Below are positions 43,299 through 51,395 of a stretch of DNA of 64,000 bases, in pieces. The stretch comes from Eubacteriales bacterium. GTDB taxonomy: Bacteria; Bacillota; Clostridia; Saccharofermentanales; DTU023. Made by a program: the position numbers and the translations under genes. The stretch covers positions 456,347 through 520,346 of the forward strand of contig JAUNLW010000001.1 of the NCBI GenBank assembly GCA_030532065.1, given 5' to 3'. The notes under the pieces were generated by a model. That model worked only from the letters and a program-made list of their open reading frames with translations, did not search any database and was not told the origin of the DNA. Position 1 is the stretch's first letter, and the number at the start of each line of letters is the position of its first letter.

Positions 43299-44553
43299 AA
43301 GTAAATTCTCCTTGTTTGATAGTAGCAAAAATCCGGCAATTTACCGGAAAGCCATCAAAGGGCGTGTTGTGAGACTTGGACACGAAACGCTCTTTTGAAA
43401 TGGTCTCAGTGGCTCCTAGATCTACTAAGACCAGATCTGCCGTTTGGCCTGCAGCCAGACTGCGATCACCTAAGCCGAGAAGTCGGGCTGGTCCTAAAGT
43501 AAAAAGCTCTACCAGTTTACCAAGACTAAAGTTTTGGCGTAAGCAAAGTTCTGTGTAACAAGTAGCAAAAGCGGTTTCTAAGCCCACTACGCCATTCGGA
43601 GCATCTTGCAATCCGCGCGCTTTTTCTTCGGCTGTATGTGGGGCGTGGTCAGTTGCGATTATCTCAATCGTACCATCACGCAAAGCATCTATCAGAGCCT
43701 GTCGATCAGCTTCCGCGCGCAAGGGTGGGTACATCTTGGCATCAGCGCCAAATTTGAGCACAGCTTCTTCATTTAGGCAAATATGGTGTGGACAGACATC
43801 GGCCGTAACCTTTACACCTTGTTGTTGGGCTTCACGAATCATATGGACCGTTTCCTTACAGGAAACATGGCAAATGTGGATGGGAAGTCCAAGGTCCTGA
43901 GCTACAAGAATGTCACGAGCTACCACTATACTCTCTGCTGTTGAAGGCATACCACTGATGCCTAAATGCTCGGCAACCTTACCTTGATGGATAGGGCCTA
44001 AATGACTGAGACTGGGTTCTTCCGCGTGATCAATTACTACCAGGCCCTGTTTGGCTGCTTCCTTTAAGATAGAATAAAGTATGCGAGAACTGGCAATGGT
44101 TTTGCCGTCATCGGTAACACCCACTGCGCCTGCTGCTTTAAGCGCGGCATAGTCAGGCAAAGCTTCTCCGTACTCTCCTACCGTAGCGGCAGACAATGGA
44201 ATAAGATCACAATATCCAGCATCCTCAGCTGTTGTTAACTGATAACGTATCTCAGCTGGCGTATCAGTGACCGGTTTGGTGTTGGGCATGGTGGCCAATA
44301 ATACATAGCCACCTTTGGCCGCAGCGCGAGTGCCGGTAATTATATCTTCTTTATAACTAAAACCCGGATCTCTAAGATGCGTATGAGCATCAATAAAGCC
44401 GGGGCAAGCCATGAGTGACTGGCCTTCAATTACCCTGTCAGCTGGCCCGGATAATTGTTCCACCATGACACCGTTTTCTACAAAAAGATCAGTGGTACAA
44501 TCTAGTTCTTGAAAAGGATCCAGCAGTCTAACCTGCCTAATAGCTAGCTTCAT
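43288..44553 (-). CDS. pyrC: Dihydroorotase
   Basis: A 421-residue class I dihydroorotase, a zinc amidohydrolase closing carbamoyl aspartate to dihydroorotate. Metal ligands are visible in GFIDAHTHLRDPG, VIDHAEEP, IHICHVSCKE and IATDHAPHTAEEK. The ATG at 44553 has GAGG 8 nt upstream. It is the first gene of the leftward pyrimidine operon. A TATACT -10-like box lies at 44579-44584 on the minus strand. No PyrR-type attenuator is apparent in the short leader. Confidence 0.95.
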   Translation of the reverse strand: MKLAIRQVRLLDPFQELDCTTDLFVENGVMVEQLSGPADRVIEGQSLMACPGFIDAHTHLRDPGFSYKEDIITGTRAAAKGGYVLLATMPNTKPVTDTPAEIRYQLTTAEDAGYCDLIPLSAATVGEYGEALPDYAALKAAGAVGVTDDGKTIASSRILYSILKEAAKQGLVVIDHAEEPSLSHLGPIHQGKVAEHLGISGMPSTAESIVVARDILVAQDLGLPIHICHVSCKETVHMIREAQQQGVKVTADVCPHHICLNEEAVLKFGADAKMYPPLRAEADRQALIDALRDGTIEIIATDHAPHTAEEKARGLQDAPNGVVGLETAFATCYTELCLRQNFSLGKLVELFTLGPARLLGLGDRSLAAGQTADLVLVDLGATETISKERFVSKSHNTPFDGFPVNCRIFATIKQGEFTYVA

Positions 44554-44686
44554 AAATGGACCTCGCAATTTTTCTTTAGTATAACATTTTAGTGAGCCCG
44601 ATTTTTTGCTGCCATTCTGCTTATTCTTTCTTTGACCTGATACTTTACAGCAGGCTTAAATATGATTTATTTATTACTGCCAGTAA

Positions 44687-44715
44687 TTGACAGTCTAGAA
44701 ATTGCTTGTTACTAT
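44687..44715 (+). promoter_or_regulatory. Promoter of the tRNA-Leu gene
   Basis: A perfect TTGACA (44687-44692), 17-bp spacer, TACTAT (44710-44715), ending 19 nt before the mature tRNA. Confidence 0.65.
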
Positions 44716-44734
44716 ACCTTTTAGAAAATTTGAT

Positions 44735-44821
44735 GCTGGTGTGTCGGAACTGGCAGACGAGATAGACTCAAAATCTGTTGTCCATCCGGGCGTGTGGGTT
44801 CGAGTCCCACCACCAGCACCA
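44735..44821 (+). tRNA. tRNA-Leu (CAA)
   Basis: An 87-nt cloverleaf with encoded CCA. The acceptor stem is GCTGGTG/CACCAGC. The anticodon loop is CTCAAAA with anticodon CAA. A long variable arm, as expected for leucine, precedes the T arm with GGTTCGAGTCC. A T-run follows at 44824-44831 and probably ends the transcript. Confidence 0.93.
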
Positions 44822-44855
44822 TTCTTTTTTTTGAGGAATTGTAGAGGTTATTGCA

Positions 44856-46037
44856 ATGTCTGATAAGACCGGTTCCGCTTCCCCTCATCAGGCTGCAGCA
44901 GAGCCCAAGGCCCATCACTATAAGCCCAAGATTTCTGCTGAGACCTTCATTTGCCTGGCAGTCATTGTTCTACTTTTTACCTATCTAGCTATAAAGTTGA
45001 CCTTTCCGGTGCTGATAAAAACAATCATGGATATGGCTTTTGATCTTCTGATCAATACCTGTCTGTTTATCATGTCATTAGCCGTGATTATGGGCGCGCT
45101 GTCTGAAGTCTTAGCTGAGTTCGGTATTATTGAGTTGTTTAACAAATTGCTTTCACCGTTAATGAAGCCGCTTTATGGTATGCCGGGAGCTGCCTCGCTG
45201 GGCATTATTACTACCTTTATGTCGGATAACCCCGCTATTTTGACTTTAGCCAAAAATCCGGATTTTAAGACTAAATTTAGATATTATCAGTTACCAGCTC
45301 TCTGCAACCTAGGAACAGCATTCGGTATGGGGCTTCTAGTCATCAGTTTTATGTCTCCCCTGCAACTAGATAATATTGGTACGGCCATTCTTTGCGGGCT
45401 GTTAGGAGCTATTGCGGGCAGTATTATCTCAACTCGTCTTATGCTCAGAAAAACCAGGAAATATTATAAAGAACAGGCTGATACTTACTTTACTGATCCC
45501 AAATTAACTGGTGCAAACAAGCAGGACCTGCGCCTGATTCGTGAAGGCAGTGGCTTCCAGCGTGTAATGTCCGCTATGCTGGATGGCGGCAAAAACGGCG
45601 TTGAGATTGGTCTTGGTATTATTCCCGGTGTTTTAACTATCTGTACCCTGGTTTTGCTTTTTACCAATCAACCTACAGACACTTATCCAGGTGTAGCCTT
45701 GATACCCAAGATTGGTGGAGCACTTAATTTTATTCTCCAGCCCTTGTTTGGCTTTAGCTCACCGGAAGCAATTTCTGTTCCAATTACTGCTCTTGGTTCT
45801 GCAGGCGCAGCTATGGCTGTAGTCCCCAAGCTGGTAGATCAAGGTCTTGCCTATGCCAACGATATCGCGGTCTTTACTGCCATGTGTATGTGCTGGTCTG
45901 GTTATTTATCTACCCATATTGCCATGATGGACAGTCTGGATTGCCGTCCTTTAAGTTCCGACGCGATCCTTTCTCATACCATCGGTGGTCTGGGCGCCGG
46001 TGTCGTAGCTAACCTTCTCTTTAAACTCTTTTGCTGA
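44856..46037 (+). CDS. Nucleoside-recognition (Gate) domain membrane protein
   Basis: A 393-residue protein with about eight to ten membrane segments. The first repeat contains GALSEVLAEFGIIELFNKLLSPL with MKPLYGMPG, typical of Gate (nucleoside-recognition) domains as in SpmA/SpmB and YjiH. The second half has GFSSPEAISVPITALGSAGAA. Charged residues 195-225 form a cytoplasmic loop. A hydrophilic N-terminus with several His and Lys precedes the first helix. The family probably transports a small solute, but no member's substrate can be assigned. A terminator follows, then a CofE-like gene on the same strand. Confidence 0.75.
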   Translation: MSDKTGSASPHQAAAEPKAHHYKPKISAETFICLAVIVLLFTYLAIKLTFPVLIKTIMDMAFDLLINTCLFIMSLAVIMGALSEVLAEFGIIELFNKLLSPLMKPLYGMPGAASLGIITTFMSDNPAILTLAKNPDFKTKFRYYQLPALCNLGTAFGMGLLVISFMSPLQLDNIGTAILCGLLGAIAGSIISTRLMLRKTRKYYKEQADTYFTDPKLTGANKQDLRLIREGSGFQRVMSAMLDGGKNGVEIGLGIIPGVLTICTLVLLFTNQPTDTYPGVALIPKIGGALNFILQPLFGFSSPEAISVPITALGSAGAAMAVVPKLVDQGLAYANDIAVFTAMCMCWSGYLSTHIAMMDSLDCRPLSSDAILSHTIGGLGAGVVANLLFKLFC

Positions 46038-46067
46038 TAAAAGGGCCTTTTCTGAACCATTAAAAGC

Positions 46068-46098
46068 CGGAGAACAGCCTTGCAGCTCCGTCTTTTTT
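46068..46098 (+). terminator. Terminator after the Gate-domain gene
   Basis: CGGAG (46068-46072) pairs with CTCCG (46086-46090) around a 13-nt loop, followed by TCTTTTTT. Confidence 0.65.
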
Positions 46099-46193
46099 GC
46101 TTGTAGCCAACAAATATTTTTCTTGAGCACAGCTTATGCTCATGCTACAATACTGCTTTGGATTGTTAAGATTCTCTTAGGGAGGGAACTACA

Positions 46194-47393
46194 ATGAAAC
46201 GCTATTTTGGAACTGTCGCACGTGGCCTGAGAAGTCCCATCATCAACGAAGGTGATGATTTGCTTAAGATCATTCCCGGACTTTTGGAGGCGGCTGTCGC
46301 GTCAGGACAACTGGAATACCATGACCGAGATATTTTAGCCGTAACAGAGTCGATTTTAGGTCGTTCGCAAGGCAACTATGCCAGCATCTACGACATCCGC
46401 GACGATATTCAGAAAAAGTTTGGCCCTATTGACCGTCTGGGTCTGGTCTTTCCTATCCTGAGTCGTAACCGATTTTCGATCTTACTTAAAGCCATCTCCT
46501 TGGCCGTTCCGGAAGTGGTACTGCTACTCTCCTACCCCACAGACGAAGTTGGCAACGCGCTCTTCAACCCCGATTTAACTTATCAGCACGGCAACATAAA
46601 TCCCTGGCAGGATGTTTTGACTGTAGAGGAGCTGCATAAAGAGTTTGGTGCTACCCATCATCCCTTCACCGGCATTGACTATCTGGAACTCTACCAGAAC
46701 ATTGTGGAAGAAGCAGGCGCCAAATGCCAGATCGTCTTGGCCAACAACGCAGAAGAGATCTTAAACTACACGCCTAATGTGCTGGTCTGCGATATCCATA
46801 ATCGCGCCAATACCAGACGTAGAATTGAAGAAGCTGGCGTCGAAAAAGTTTTCTCTTTAACCGAGATCCTGTCAGAGCCTTCAGATAAACACGGTTATAA
46901 CCCGGATTATGGTCTATTAGGATCTAATAAGGCTGACGAAGAACGAGTAAAACTCTTCCCTCGCGATTGTCAGGACTTCGTATACAGATTAGCGGAGATC
47001 TTATGCCGTCAAAGTGGCAAACAGATTGAAGTCATGGTATACGGTGATGGTGCCTTCAAAGACCCGGTCGGTAAAATTTGGGAACTGGCAGACCCAGTAG
47101 TTTCTCCCGGCTTCACCACAGGTCTCAAGGGTAAGCCCAACGAGGTAAAGATCAAATATCTGGCTGACTCTACCTATAACAATCTGGCTTCCACAGAGCA
47201 AACAGCGAAGATCATCGACGTAATCAAGCACAAACATGAAGATTTAGTAGGCAAGGAAGAATCCGAGGGCACCACTCCTCGCCAATACACAGACCTTTTA
47301 GGCTCCTTGTCCGATCTGGTATCTGGTTCCGGCGATAAGGGCACACCTTTTGTTTACATCCAAGGTTACTTCGACTCTTACGCCGATGAGTAA
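46194..47393 (+). CDS. CofE-like F420-0:L-glutamate ligase family protein
   Basis: A 399-residue protein similar to coenzyme F420-0 gamma-glutamyl ligase, seen in VARGLRSPIINEGDDLLKII and DRDILAVTESILGRSQGNY at the N-terminus and VMVYGDGAFKDPVGKIWELADP near residues 280-301. It is far longer than archaeal CofE (about 250), with an inserted middle region. No other F420 gene is here and Clostridia generally lack F420, so the real glutamylation or amide-ligation target is probably different. GGGAGGG precedes the ATG. It is a single gene between a terminator and a terminator-like hairpin. Confidence 0.8.
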   Translation: MKRYFGTVARGLRSPIINEGDDLLKIIPGLLEAAVASGQLEYHDRDILAVTESILGRSQGNYASIYDIRDDIQKKFGPIDRLGLVFPILSRNRFSILLKAISLAVPEVVLLLSYPTDEVGNALFNPDLTYQHGNINPWQDVLTVEELHKEFGATHHPFTGIDYLELYQNIVEEAGAKCQIVLANNAEEILNYTPNVLVCDIHNRANTRRRIEEAGVEKVFSLTEILSEPSDKHGYNPDYGLLGSNKADEERVKLFPRDCQDFVYRLAEILCRQSGKQIEVMVYGDGAFKDPVGKIWELADPVVSPGFTTGLKGKPNEVKIKYLADSTYNNLASTEQTAKIIDVIKHKHEDLVGKEESEGTTPRQYTDLLGSLSDLVSGSGDKGTPFVYIQGYFDSYADE

Positions 47394-47428
47394 ATTTATT
47401 TTTCGCCTGATACTTTAGATTTTTCGCG

Positions 47429-47456
47429 ACCCGGGTTCTCCAAAATGAATCCGGGT
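47429..47456 (+). terminator. Hairpin after the CofE-like gene
   Basis: A 10-bp stem with one G-U pair, ACCCGGGTTC (47429-47438) with GAATCCGGGT (47447-47456), and an 8-nt loop. No strong T-run follows, so its strength is uncertain. Confidence 0.5.
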
Positions 47457-47508
47457 TGCTGTTATATCGCTCTTTCAAGAAGATTGTGAGAGTTTTGTAA
47501 AATCCGGC

Positions 47509-47537
47509 TTGACAGCCAGGATATTAGCCACTATAAT
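47509..47537 (+). promoter_or_regulatory. Consensus promoter of the tRNA-Ile2/tRNA-Tyr operon
   Basis: TTGACA (47509-47514), 17-bp spacer and TATAAT (47532-47537): a perfect sigma-A consensus at ideal spacing, 30 nt before the first tRNA. Confidence 0.88.
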
Positions 47538-47567
47538 CTCCTTTGTCGCTGAAATTCGACAAGGTAT

Positions 47568-47644
47568 GGGCCATTAGCTCAGTCGGTTAGAGCAGCCGGC
47601 TCATAACCGGTCGGTCCGGGGTTCGAGTCCCTGATGGCCCACCA
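47568..47644 (+). tRNA. tRNA with CAT anticodon, probably tRNA-Ile2
   Basis: A 77-nt cloverleaf including CCA with acceptor GGGCCAT/ATGGCCC. The anticodon loop CTCATAA has CAT. The body (TTAGCTCAGTCGGTTAGAG, CCGGCTCATAACCGG) resembles Bacillus tRNA-Ile2, whose C34 is changed to lysidine to read AUA. Elongator tRNA-Met usually has a TTCATAC loop. The choice between Ile2 and Met needs a tilS-identity model. Confidence 0.85.
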
Positions 47645-47657
47645 AACAAATAAATAT

Positions 47658-47742
47658 GGGCGATTTCCCGAGCGGCCAAAGGGAGCAGACTGTAAATCTG
47701 TTGTCGACGACTTCGGTGGTTCGAATCCACCATCGCCCACCA
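47658..47742 (+). tRNA. tRNA-Tyr (GTA)
   Basis: An 85-nt cloverleaf with acceptor GGGCGAT/ATCGCCC, anticodon loop CTGTAAA (GTA), a long variable arm as in bacterial tRNA-Tyr, T loop GGTTCGAATCC and encoded CCA. It lies 13 nt after the previous tRNA on the same transcript. Confidence 0.94.
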
Positions 47743-47780
47743 AAAAGAGATGTTCAGTGATGAGCATCTCTTTTATTTTA
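47743..47780 (+). terminator. Terminator after tRNA-Tyr
   Basis: AAAAGAGATG (47743-47752) pairs perfectly with CATCTCTTTT (47765-47774) around a 12-nt loop, followed by ATTTTA. The stem begins right after the tRNA CCA. The dsdA ribosome binding site starts immediately after it. Confidence 0.75.
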
Positions 47781-47793
47781 GGAGGAAAGTCTT

Positions 47794-49176
47794 ATGTTGC
47801 CAGCTTCCGAGCTTCTGCTTAGCCATCTCAATGGCCAGCCCGATCCTCTTCCCGCCCTCCAGGCAGGAGAAGAACAATTCTACCTCAACCCAAATCGCTG
47901 GCAGAGCTCGCCGGAGGCGAAGCACCTGCTTACAGAAGAAAGAATCAAGGTCTTTCGCCGAGAGCAGATAGCAGCTGCCGCAAGGCTAGAGCGTTTTGCC
48001 CCCTACTTTGCCGCAGCCTACCTCGAGACGCGTGACCAATCCGGTCTAATTGAATCTCCTCTGGTGGAGCTAAAAAAGCTTTCTTTATATATAAAAGAAG
48101 CATCTTGCTATGACTTCAGCGGTAATCTCTGGCTAAAACAAGACAGTGAACTCCCTATATCTGGTTCCATTAAGGCGCGAGGTGGTATCTACAACGTCTT
48201 ATGCATAGTAGAAGAAATCTTAAAACAAGAAGATCTGCTATCAAAGCTCGGCTCTTACGCGGACTTGACTGATGATAAATATCGAGAAATCTTCAGCGCA
48301 AATAAAATCGTTGTCAGCTCCACAGGTAATCTGGGACTTTCTATCGGTATTTCCGCAGCCAGATTTGGTTTTCAGGTTTATGTTTATATGTCCAGGGATG
48401 CCAGGCAGTGGAAGAAAGACCTGCTGCGTAAAGTAGGCGCGCAAGTGGTAGAAGTTGAGGGTGACTACGGTTTGGCCGTAGAACTGGGACGTAAGTTCGC
48501 GGCCGAATCAGATCAAAGTTACTTTATTGACGATGAGCGTTCAGAAGAACTCTTCTGGGGTTATTCTGTGGCTGCCCTACGTCTTGAAGAACAACTAAAG
48601 GCCGCTAACATCACTGTAGATGCTGAGCATCCGCTTTTCGTTTACTTGCCTTGTGGAGTTGGTGGTGGCCCAGGCGGCATCGCGATGGGGCTGGAACTGG
48701 TATTTGGCCAGGCAGCCCATTGTTTTTTTGGTGAGCCTGTCCAAGTCCCCTGTGCCCTGCTGGGATTTGCTTCCGGACTTTACAATAAGATCAGTACAGC
48801 TGATTTGGGACTAGAAAACAACACCGTTGCTGATGGTCTCGCCGTTGCCAGACTTTCACCCTTAGTAGGTCCCAGGTGCCATCCTATCGTTTCTGGCTGC
48901 TATACCGTCAAGGATCAAAGAGATATGGATATGCTGAGCCTTCTCTGGCAAGAAGAGCAGATCTTTATGGAACCAAGCTCTCAGGTAGCAACTCTTGGCC
49001 TCATGCTCTTCCAACAAAGTGCCGCCTGGAAACCATACTTAGAACACTACGATCTCGTAGGAAAGGAAGATAATATCACGCATTTGGCCTGGGGAACAGG
49101 CGGTGCCATGGTGCCTGCAACAGACCGTGAGAGCTTCTTACTTGAAGGACGACCCGGCTTGACTTTTAAGCCCTAA
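47794..49176 (+). CDS. dsdA: D-serine ammonia-lyase
   Basis: A 460-residue PLP enzyme that deaminates D-serine to pyruvate and ammonia. The PLP lysine is Lys127 in LPISGSIKARGG. SSTGNLGLSIGI and the phosphate loop PCGVGGGPGGIAMGLE follow, with FFGEPVQVPCALLGF and GTGGAMVPATDRE further on. The length is right for DsdA. AGGAGG lies 7 nt before the ATG. No dsdX permease or dsdC regulator is adjacent. The gene sits between tRNA-Tyr and tRNA-Pro, so its mRNA may run into the tRNA-Pro. Confidence 0.95.
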   Translation: MLPASELLLSHLNGQPDPLPALQAGEEQFYLNPNRWQSSPEAKHLLTEERIKVFRREQIAAAARLERFAPYFAAAYLETRDQSGLIESPLVELKKLSLYIKEASCYDFSGNLWLKQDSELPISGSIKARGGIYNVLCIVEEILKQEDLLSKLGSYADLTDDKYREIFSANKIVVSSTGNLGLSIGISAARFGFQVYVYMSRDARQWKKDLLRKVGAQVVEVEGDYGLAVELGRKFAAESDQSYFIDDERSEELFWGYSVAALRLEEQLKAANITVDAEHPLFVYLPCGVGGGPGGIAMGLELVFGQAAHCFFGEPVQVPCALLGFASGLYNKISTADLGLENNTVADGLAVARLSPLVGPRCHPIVSGCYTVKDQRDMDMLSLLWQEEQIFMEPSSQVATLGLMLFQQSAAWKPYLEHYDLVGKEDNITHLAWGTGGAMVPATDRESFLLEGRPGLTFKP

Positions 49177-49201
49177 ACGCCTAACATTAGAAAATGTTTT
49201 A

Positions 49202-49277
49202 CGAGGTGTAGCGCAGGTGGTAGCGCGCCTGCTTTGGGAGCAGGATGCCGCAGGTTCGAGTCCTGTCACCTCGACCA
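49202..49277 (+). tRNA. tRNA-Pro (TGG)
   Basis: A 76-nt cloverleaf including CCA with acceptor CGAGGTG/CACCTCG, anticodon loop TTTGGGA (TGG) and T loop GGTTCGAGTCC. It starts 25 nt after dsdA with no clear promoter between, so it may be cleaved from the dsdA transcript. Confidence 0.93.
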
Positions 49278-49281
49278 GATC

Positions 49282-49311
49282 GGACCCCCTTGTGAAAGTG
49301 GGTCCTTTTTT
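49282..49311 (+). terminator. Terminator after tRNA-Pro
   Basis: GGACCC (49282-49287) pairs with GGGTCC (49300-49305), followed by TTTTTT. Confidence 0.85.
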
Positions 49312-49326
49312 ATTTAGGAGCTTCGT

Positions 49327-49995
49327 ATGTTAAAACTTAAAGACCTCTTTACCTGGTCAGGCACCTTAGCCGCCGAACTCTTTGACCGCTTTCAGGATCA
49401 AGAACCCTGGCTCATACTGCCGGAAATTAAAGTCTATATACAAGGGCTGCAAACTCGTCTTAGCCCCGATAATTATCTGCAGTTGAGTTCGGATATATAC
49501 GTACATCGCAGCGCCAAGATCGCTCCTTCTGCTGTCCTACAGGGACCTACAATCATCGGTCCAGGAGTGGAAATCAGGCCCAACAGCTTTATCAGGGCCA
49601 CTGCTCTGATAGAGTCTGACAGCTTGATCGGTTATACCTGTGAATTAAAGAATGTTATCATTCTGCCTAAAGTGCAGGTCGCGCATTTTAACTACTGTGG
49701 CGATTCCATTTTGGGACAGCACAGCCACCTCGCCTGTGGCGCCATAACGTCAAACGTCAAAAGTGATAAAAGTTTAGTCGTACAGCACGACGGTGACCAA
49801 TACTACCCTACTGGTCTCAAAAAATTTGGCGCTTTAGTAGGCGATCATGTAGAGGTAGGCTGTAACACCGTGCTCAATCCAGGCACAATCATCGGCAAGA
49901 ACTCCCGCGTATATCCTCTTTCTTCTGTACGCGGTACTATACCGGCTAATTCCATCTATAAACAAAACGGCGAAATAACAAAGATCCGGGACTAA
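49327..49995 (+). CDS. Left-handed beta-helix (hexapeptide repeat) protein, GlmU C-terminal-like
   Basis: A 222-residue protein. Residues about 55-210 are hexapeptide repeats forming a left-handed beta helix: KIAPSAVLQGPTIIGPGVEI, ATALIESDSLIGYTCELKNV, VEVGCNTVLNPGTIIGKNSRV. A helical N-terminal 50 residues precede it. It resembles the acetyltransferase half of GlmU and Clostridial proteins annotated as UDP-N-acetylglucosamine pyrophosphorylase-related, but no nucleotidyltransferase domain is present. HFNYCGDSILGQHSHLACGA may hold the active site. The substrate is unknown. The transcript ends in a terminator that includes the stop codon. Confidence 0.82.
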   Translation: MLKLKDLFTWSGTLAAELFDRFQDQEPWLILPEIKVYIQGLQTRLSPDNYLQLSSDIYVHRSAKIAPSAVLQGPTIIGPGVEIRPNSFIRATALIESDSLIGYTCELKNVIILPKVQVAHFNYCGDSILGQHSHLACGAITSNVKSDKSLVVQHDGDQYYPTGLKKFGALVGDHVEVGCNTVLNPGTIIGKNSRVYPLSSVRGTIPANSIYKQNGEITKIRD

Positions 49996-50010
49996 GCCCG
50001 GATCTTTATT
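49980..50010 (+). terminator. Terminator enclosing the stop codon of the beta-helix gene
   Basis: AAAGATCCGGG (49980-49990) pairs perfectly with CCCGGATCTTT (49997-50007). The TAA stop (49993-49995) lies in the 6-nt loop. The 3' arm ends in TTTATT. Confidence 0.8.
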
Positions 50011-50033
50011 CTAACAAGAGTTTAATAACTGTT

Positions 50034-50432
50034 TTATTCCAAGTGTAAGTTTACGCTGATCTCTGCTACATGGCTTACGGTTTGATAGATAGAGCAGTAT
50101 TTGCCGGCAAGGTCAGACGCACGCTCATACTTTGCCCGTTGTTCGCTGTCGGCTCCCTTAAGCGTAAAATCAATGGTTACAGTCTGGAGGGTAGTGGGAA
50201 CCTCATCGCGATTGATGCCTTCCAGTTTGATATCTGCCTGCTCATAGTTTAATTGCATCTTCTCTACAATATCCAGGAAAGTAGCATAAAAGCAAGAGCC
50301 TAAGGCGGCTAACAGCATATCGTAGGGAGCGAGTCTGGCTGGCTCAGAACCTACCGGGAATTCTCCCTGGATAGTGGTAAGCTGGCCAACAAAATCTTGC
50401 GGGAATTTCAGTACTACATTGGTCTTATGCAT
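50034..50432 (-). CDS. OsmC-family peroxidase-like protein
   Basis: A 132-residue OsmC/Ohr-fold protein. The two active-site cysteines appear in LAALGSCFYATFLD (Cys47) and AGKYCSIYQTV (Cys113). The family reduces organic hydroperoxides with thiols, or has unknown thiol chemistry in the YhfA-like group to which this short form is closer. It stands alone between a terminator on the plus strand and a pseudouridine synthase gene on its own strand. Confidence 0.88.
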   Translation of the reverse strand: MHKTNVVLKFPQDFVGQLTTIQGEFPVGSEPARLAPYDMLLAALGSCFYATFLDIVEKMQLNYEQADIKLEGINRDEVPTTLQTVTIDFTLKGADSEQRAKYERASDLAGKYCSIYQTVSHVAEISVNLHLE

Positions 50433-50524
50433 TGATGATTACTCCTTATCTAGCTGAATGCTAGCGAAAAACTAACTCATATTTTCGCTAATTCTCATTA
50501 TAAGCTATTTATTTTTGCTTGCTG

Positions 50525-51247
50525 CTAAAAAAGTTGCCAGGGAAAAGTCTCTGGCAAGGGCGCGCTGACTTCCAGATAACTCTTCTTAACCGGATGAATC
50601 AATCCCAAGGTCTGCGCAAAAAGACAGGGAGACGGAACCTTCCTATCCAGATCAGTATCCATTCCATAGCGCCTATCCCCCACCAGAGCTAGCTTACGAC
50701 TGGCTGCCTGTATTCTGATCTGATGACTGCGACCGCTCTCCAGATAAAGTCGCAGGAGACTGAGGTCATATTCGGGATCATAGGCAATCAGCTCATATTT
50801 CAGCCTGGCCGGAAGTCCATCCTTGTTATCCAAATAGTAACGTCCATTACGCTTTTCGCGAGAAAGTTTGTCTTGCCACACACCAAAAGAAGCTTCCGGC
50901 TGGCTGTGACAAACTGACGCGTAGATTTTTTTCAGGCTGCGATTTCTAATTTGTTCTGACAAGCGTGAGGCAGCCTTAGAGGTTTTGGCAAAGACCATAA
51001 CCCCCGCCACCGGCTGATCCAAACGCTGAACCAATCCCAGCCAGGCATTTCCCGGTTTATGATATTTTTCAACCAAATAGGCCTTGAGTAAAGTTAAAAT
51101 GTCCGGCTTTCCCGTATGATCGGCTTGCGATAAGAGCCCGGCCGGTTTAAGCGCAAACAACAAATGATTATCCTCGTAGAGAATGGGCAAAGGATATTCG
51201 GGTGCTATTTCTGAGCAATACAGGTCAAGATATTCTATGGGAATCAC
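50525..51247 (-). CDS. RluA-family pseudouridine synthase
   Basis: A 240-residue RNA pseudouridine synthase without an S4 domain. The catalytic Asp lies in GLVQRLDQPVAGVMVFAKT, and the conserved ESGRSHQIRIQAA and GDRRYG blocks follow. The N-terminal ILYEDNHLLFALKPAGLLSQ is the family opening. The start is GTG. It could modify rRNA or tRNA; the exact uridine cannot be told from sequence. Confidence 0.9.
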   Translation of the reverse strand: MIPIEYLDLYCSEIAPEYPLPILYEDNHLLFALKPAGLLSQADHTGKPDILTLLKAYLVEKYHKPGNAWLGLVQRLDQPVAGVMVFAKTSKAASRLSEQIRNRSLKKIYASVCHSQPEASFGVWQDKLSREKRNGRYYLDNKDGLPARLKYELIAYDPEYDLSLLRLYLESGRSHQIRIQAASRKLALVGDRRYGMDTDLDRKVPSPCLFAQTLGLIHPVKKSYLEVSAPLPETFPWQLF

Positions 51248-51335
51248 CTACTTAGTATAAAGTGCGCAGATGGCGGCTACATCTTGCTGCCACCTGCTCG
51301 GCCAGTATAACATAGGAGTTCATGGTCGATAGAAA

Positions 51336-51365
51336 CCGACATAATTAAAGCGCTTGATATATAAT
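51336..51365 (+). promoter_or_regulatory. Promoter of the two-component operon
   Basis: CCGACA (51336-51341), 18-bp spacer, perfect TATAAT (51360-51365), 31 nt before the response regulator start. Confidence 0.55.
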
Positions 51366-51395
51366 GGACATAAGTAGTTTTTGAGGAGGCCACGT

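Noticed and set aside
44554..44734. PyrR-type attenuator before the pyrimidine operon
   Set aside because: The leader before pyrC is short and shows no antiterminator/terminator hairpin pair.
47579..47822. Open frames on both strands across the tRNA-Ile2 and tRNA-Tyr genes
   Set aside because: They translate tRNA sequence and its complement.
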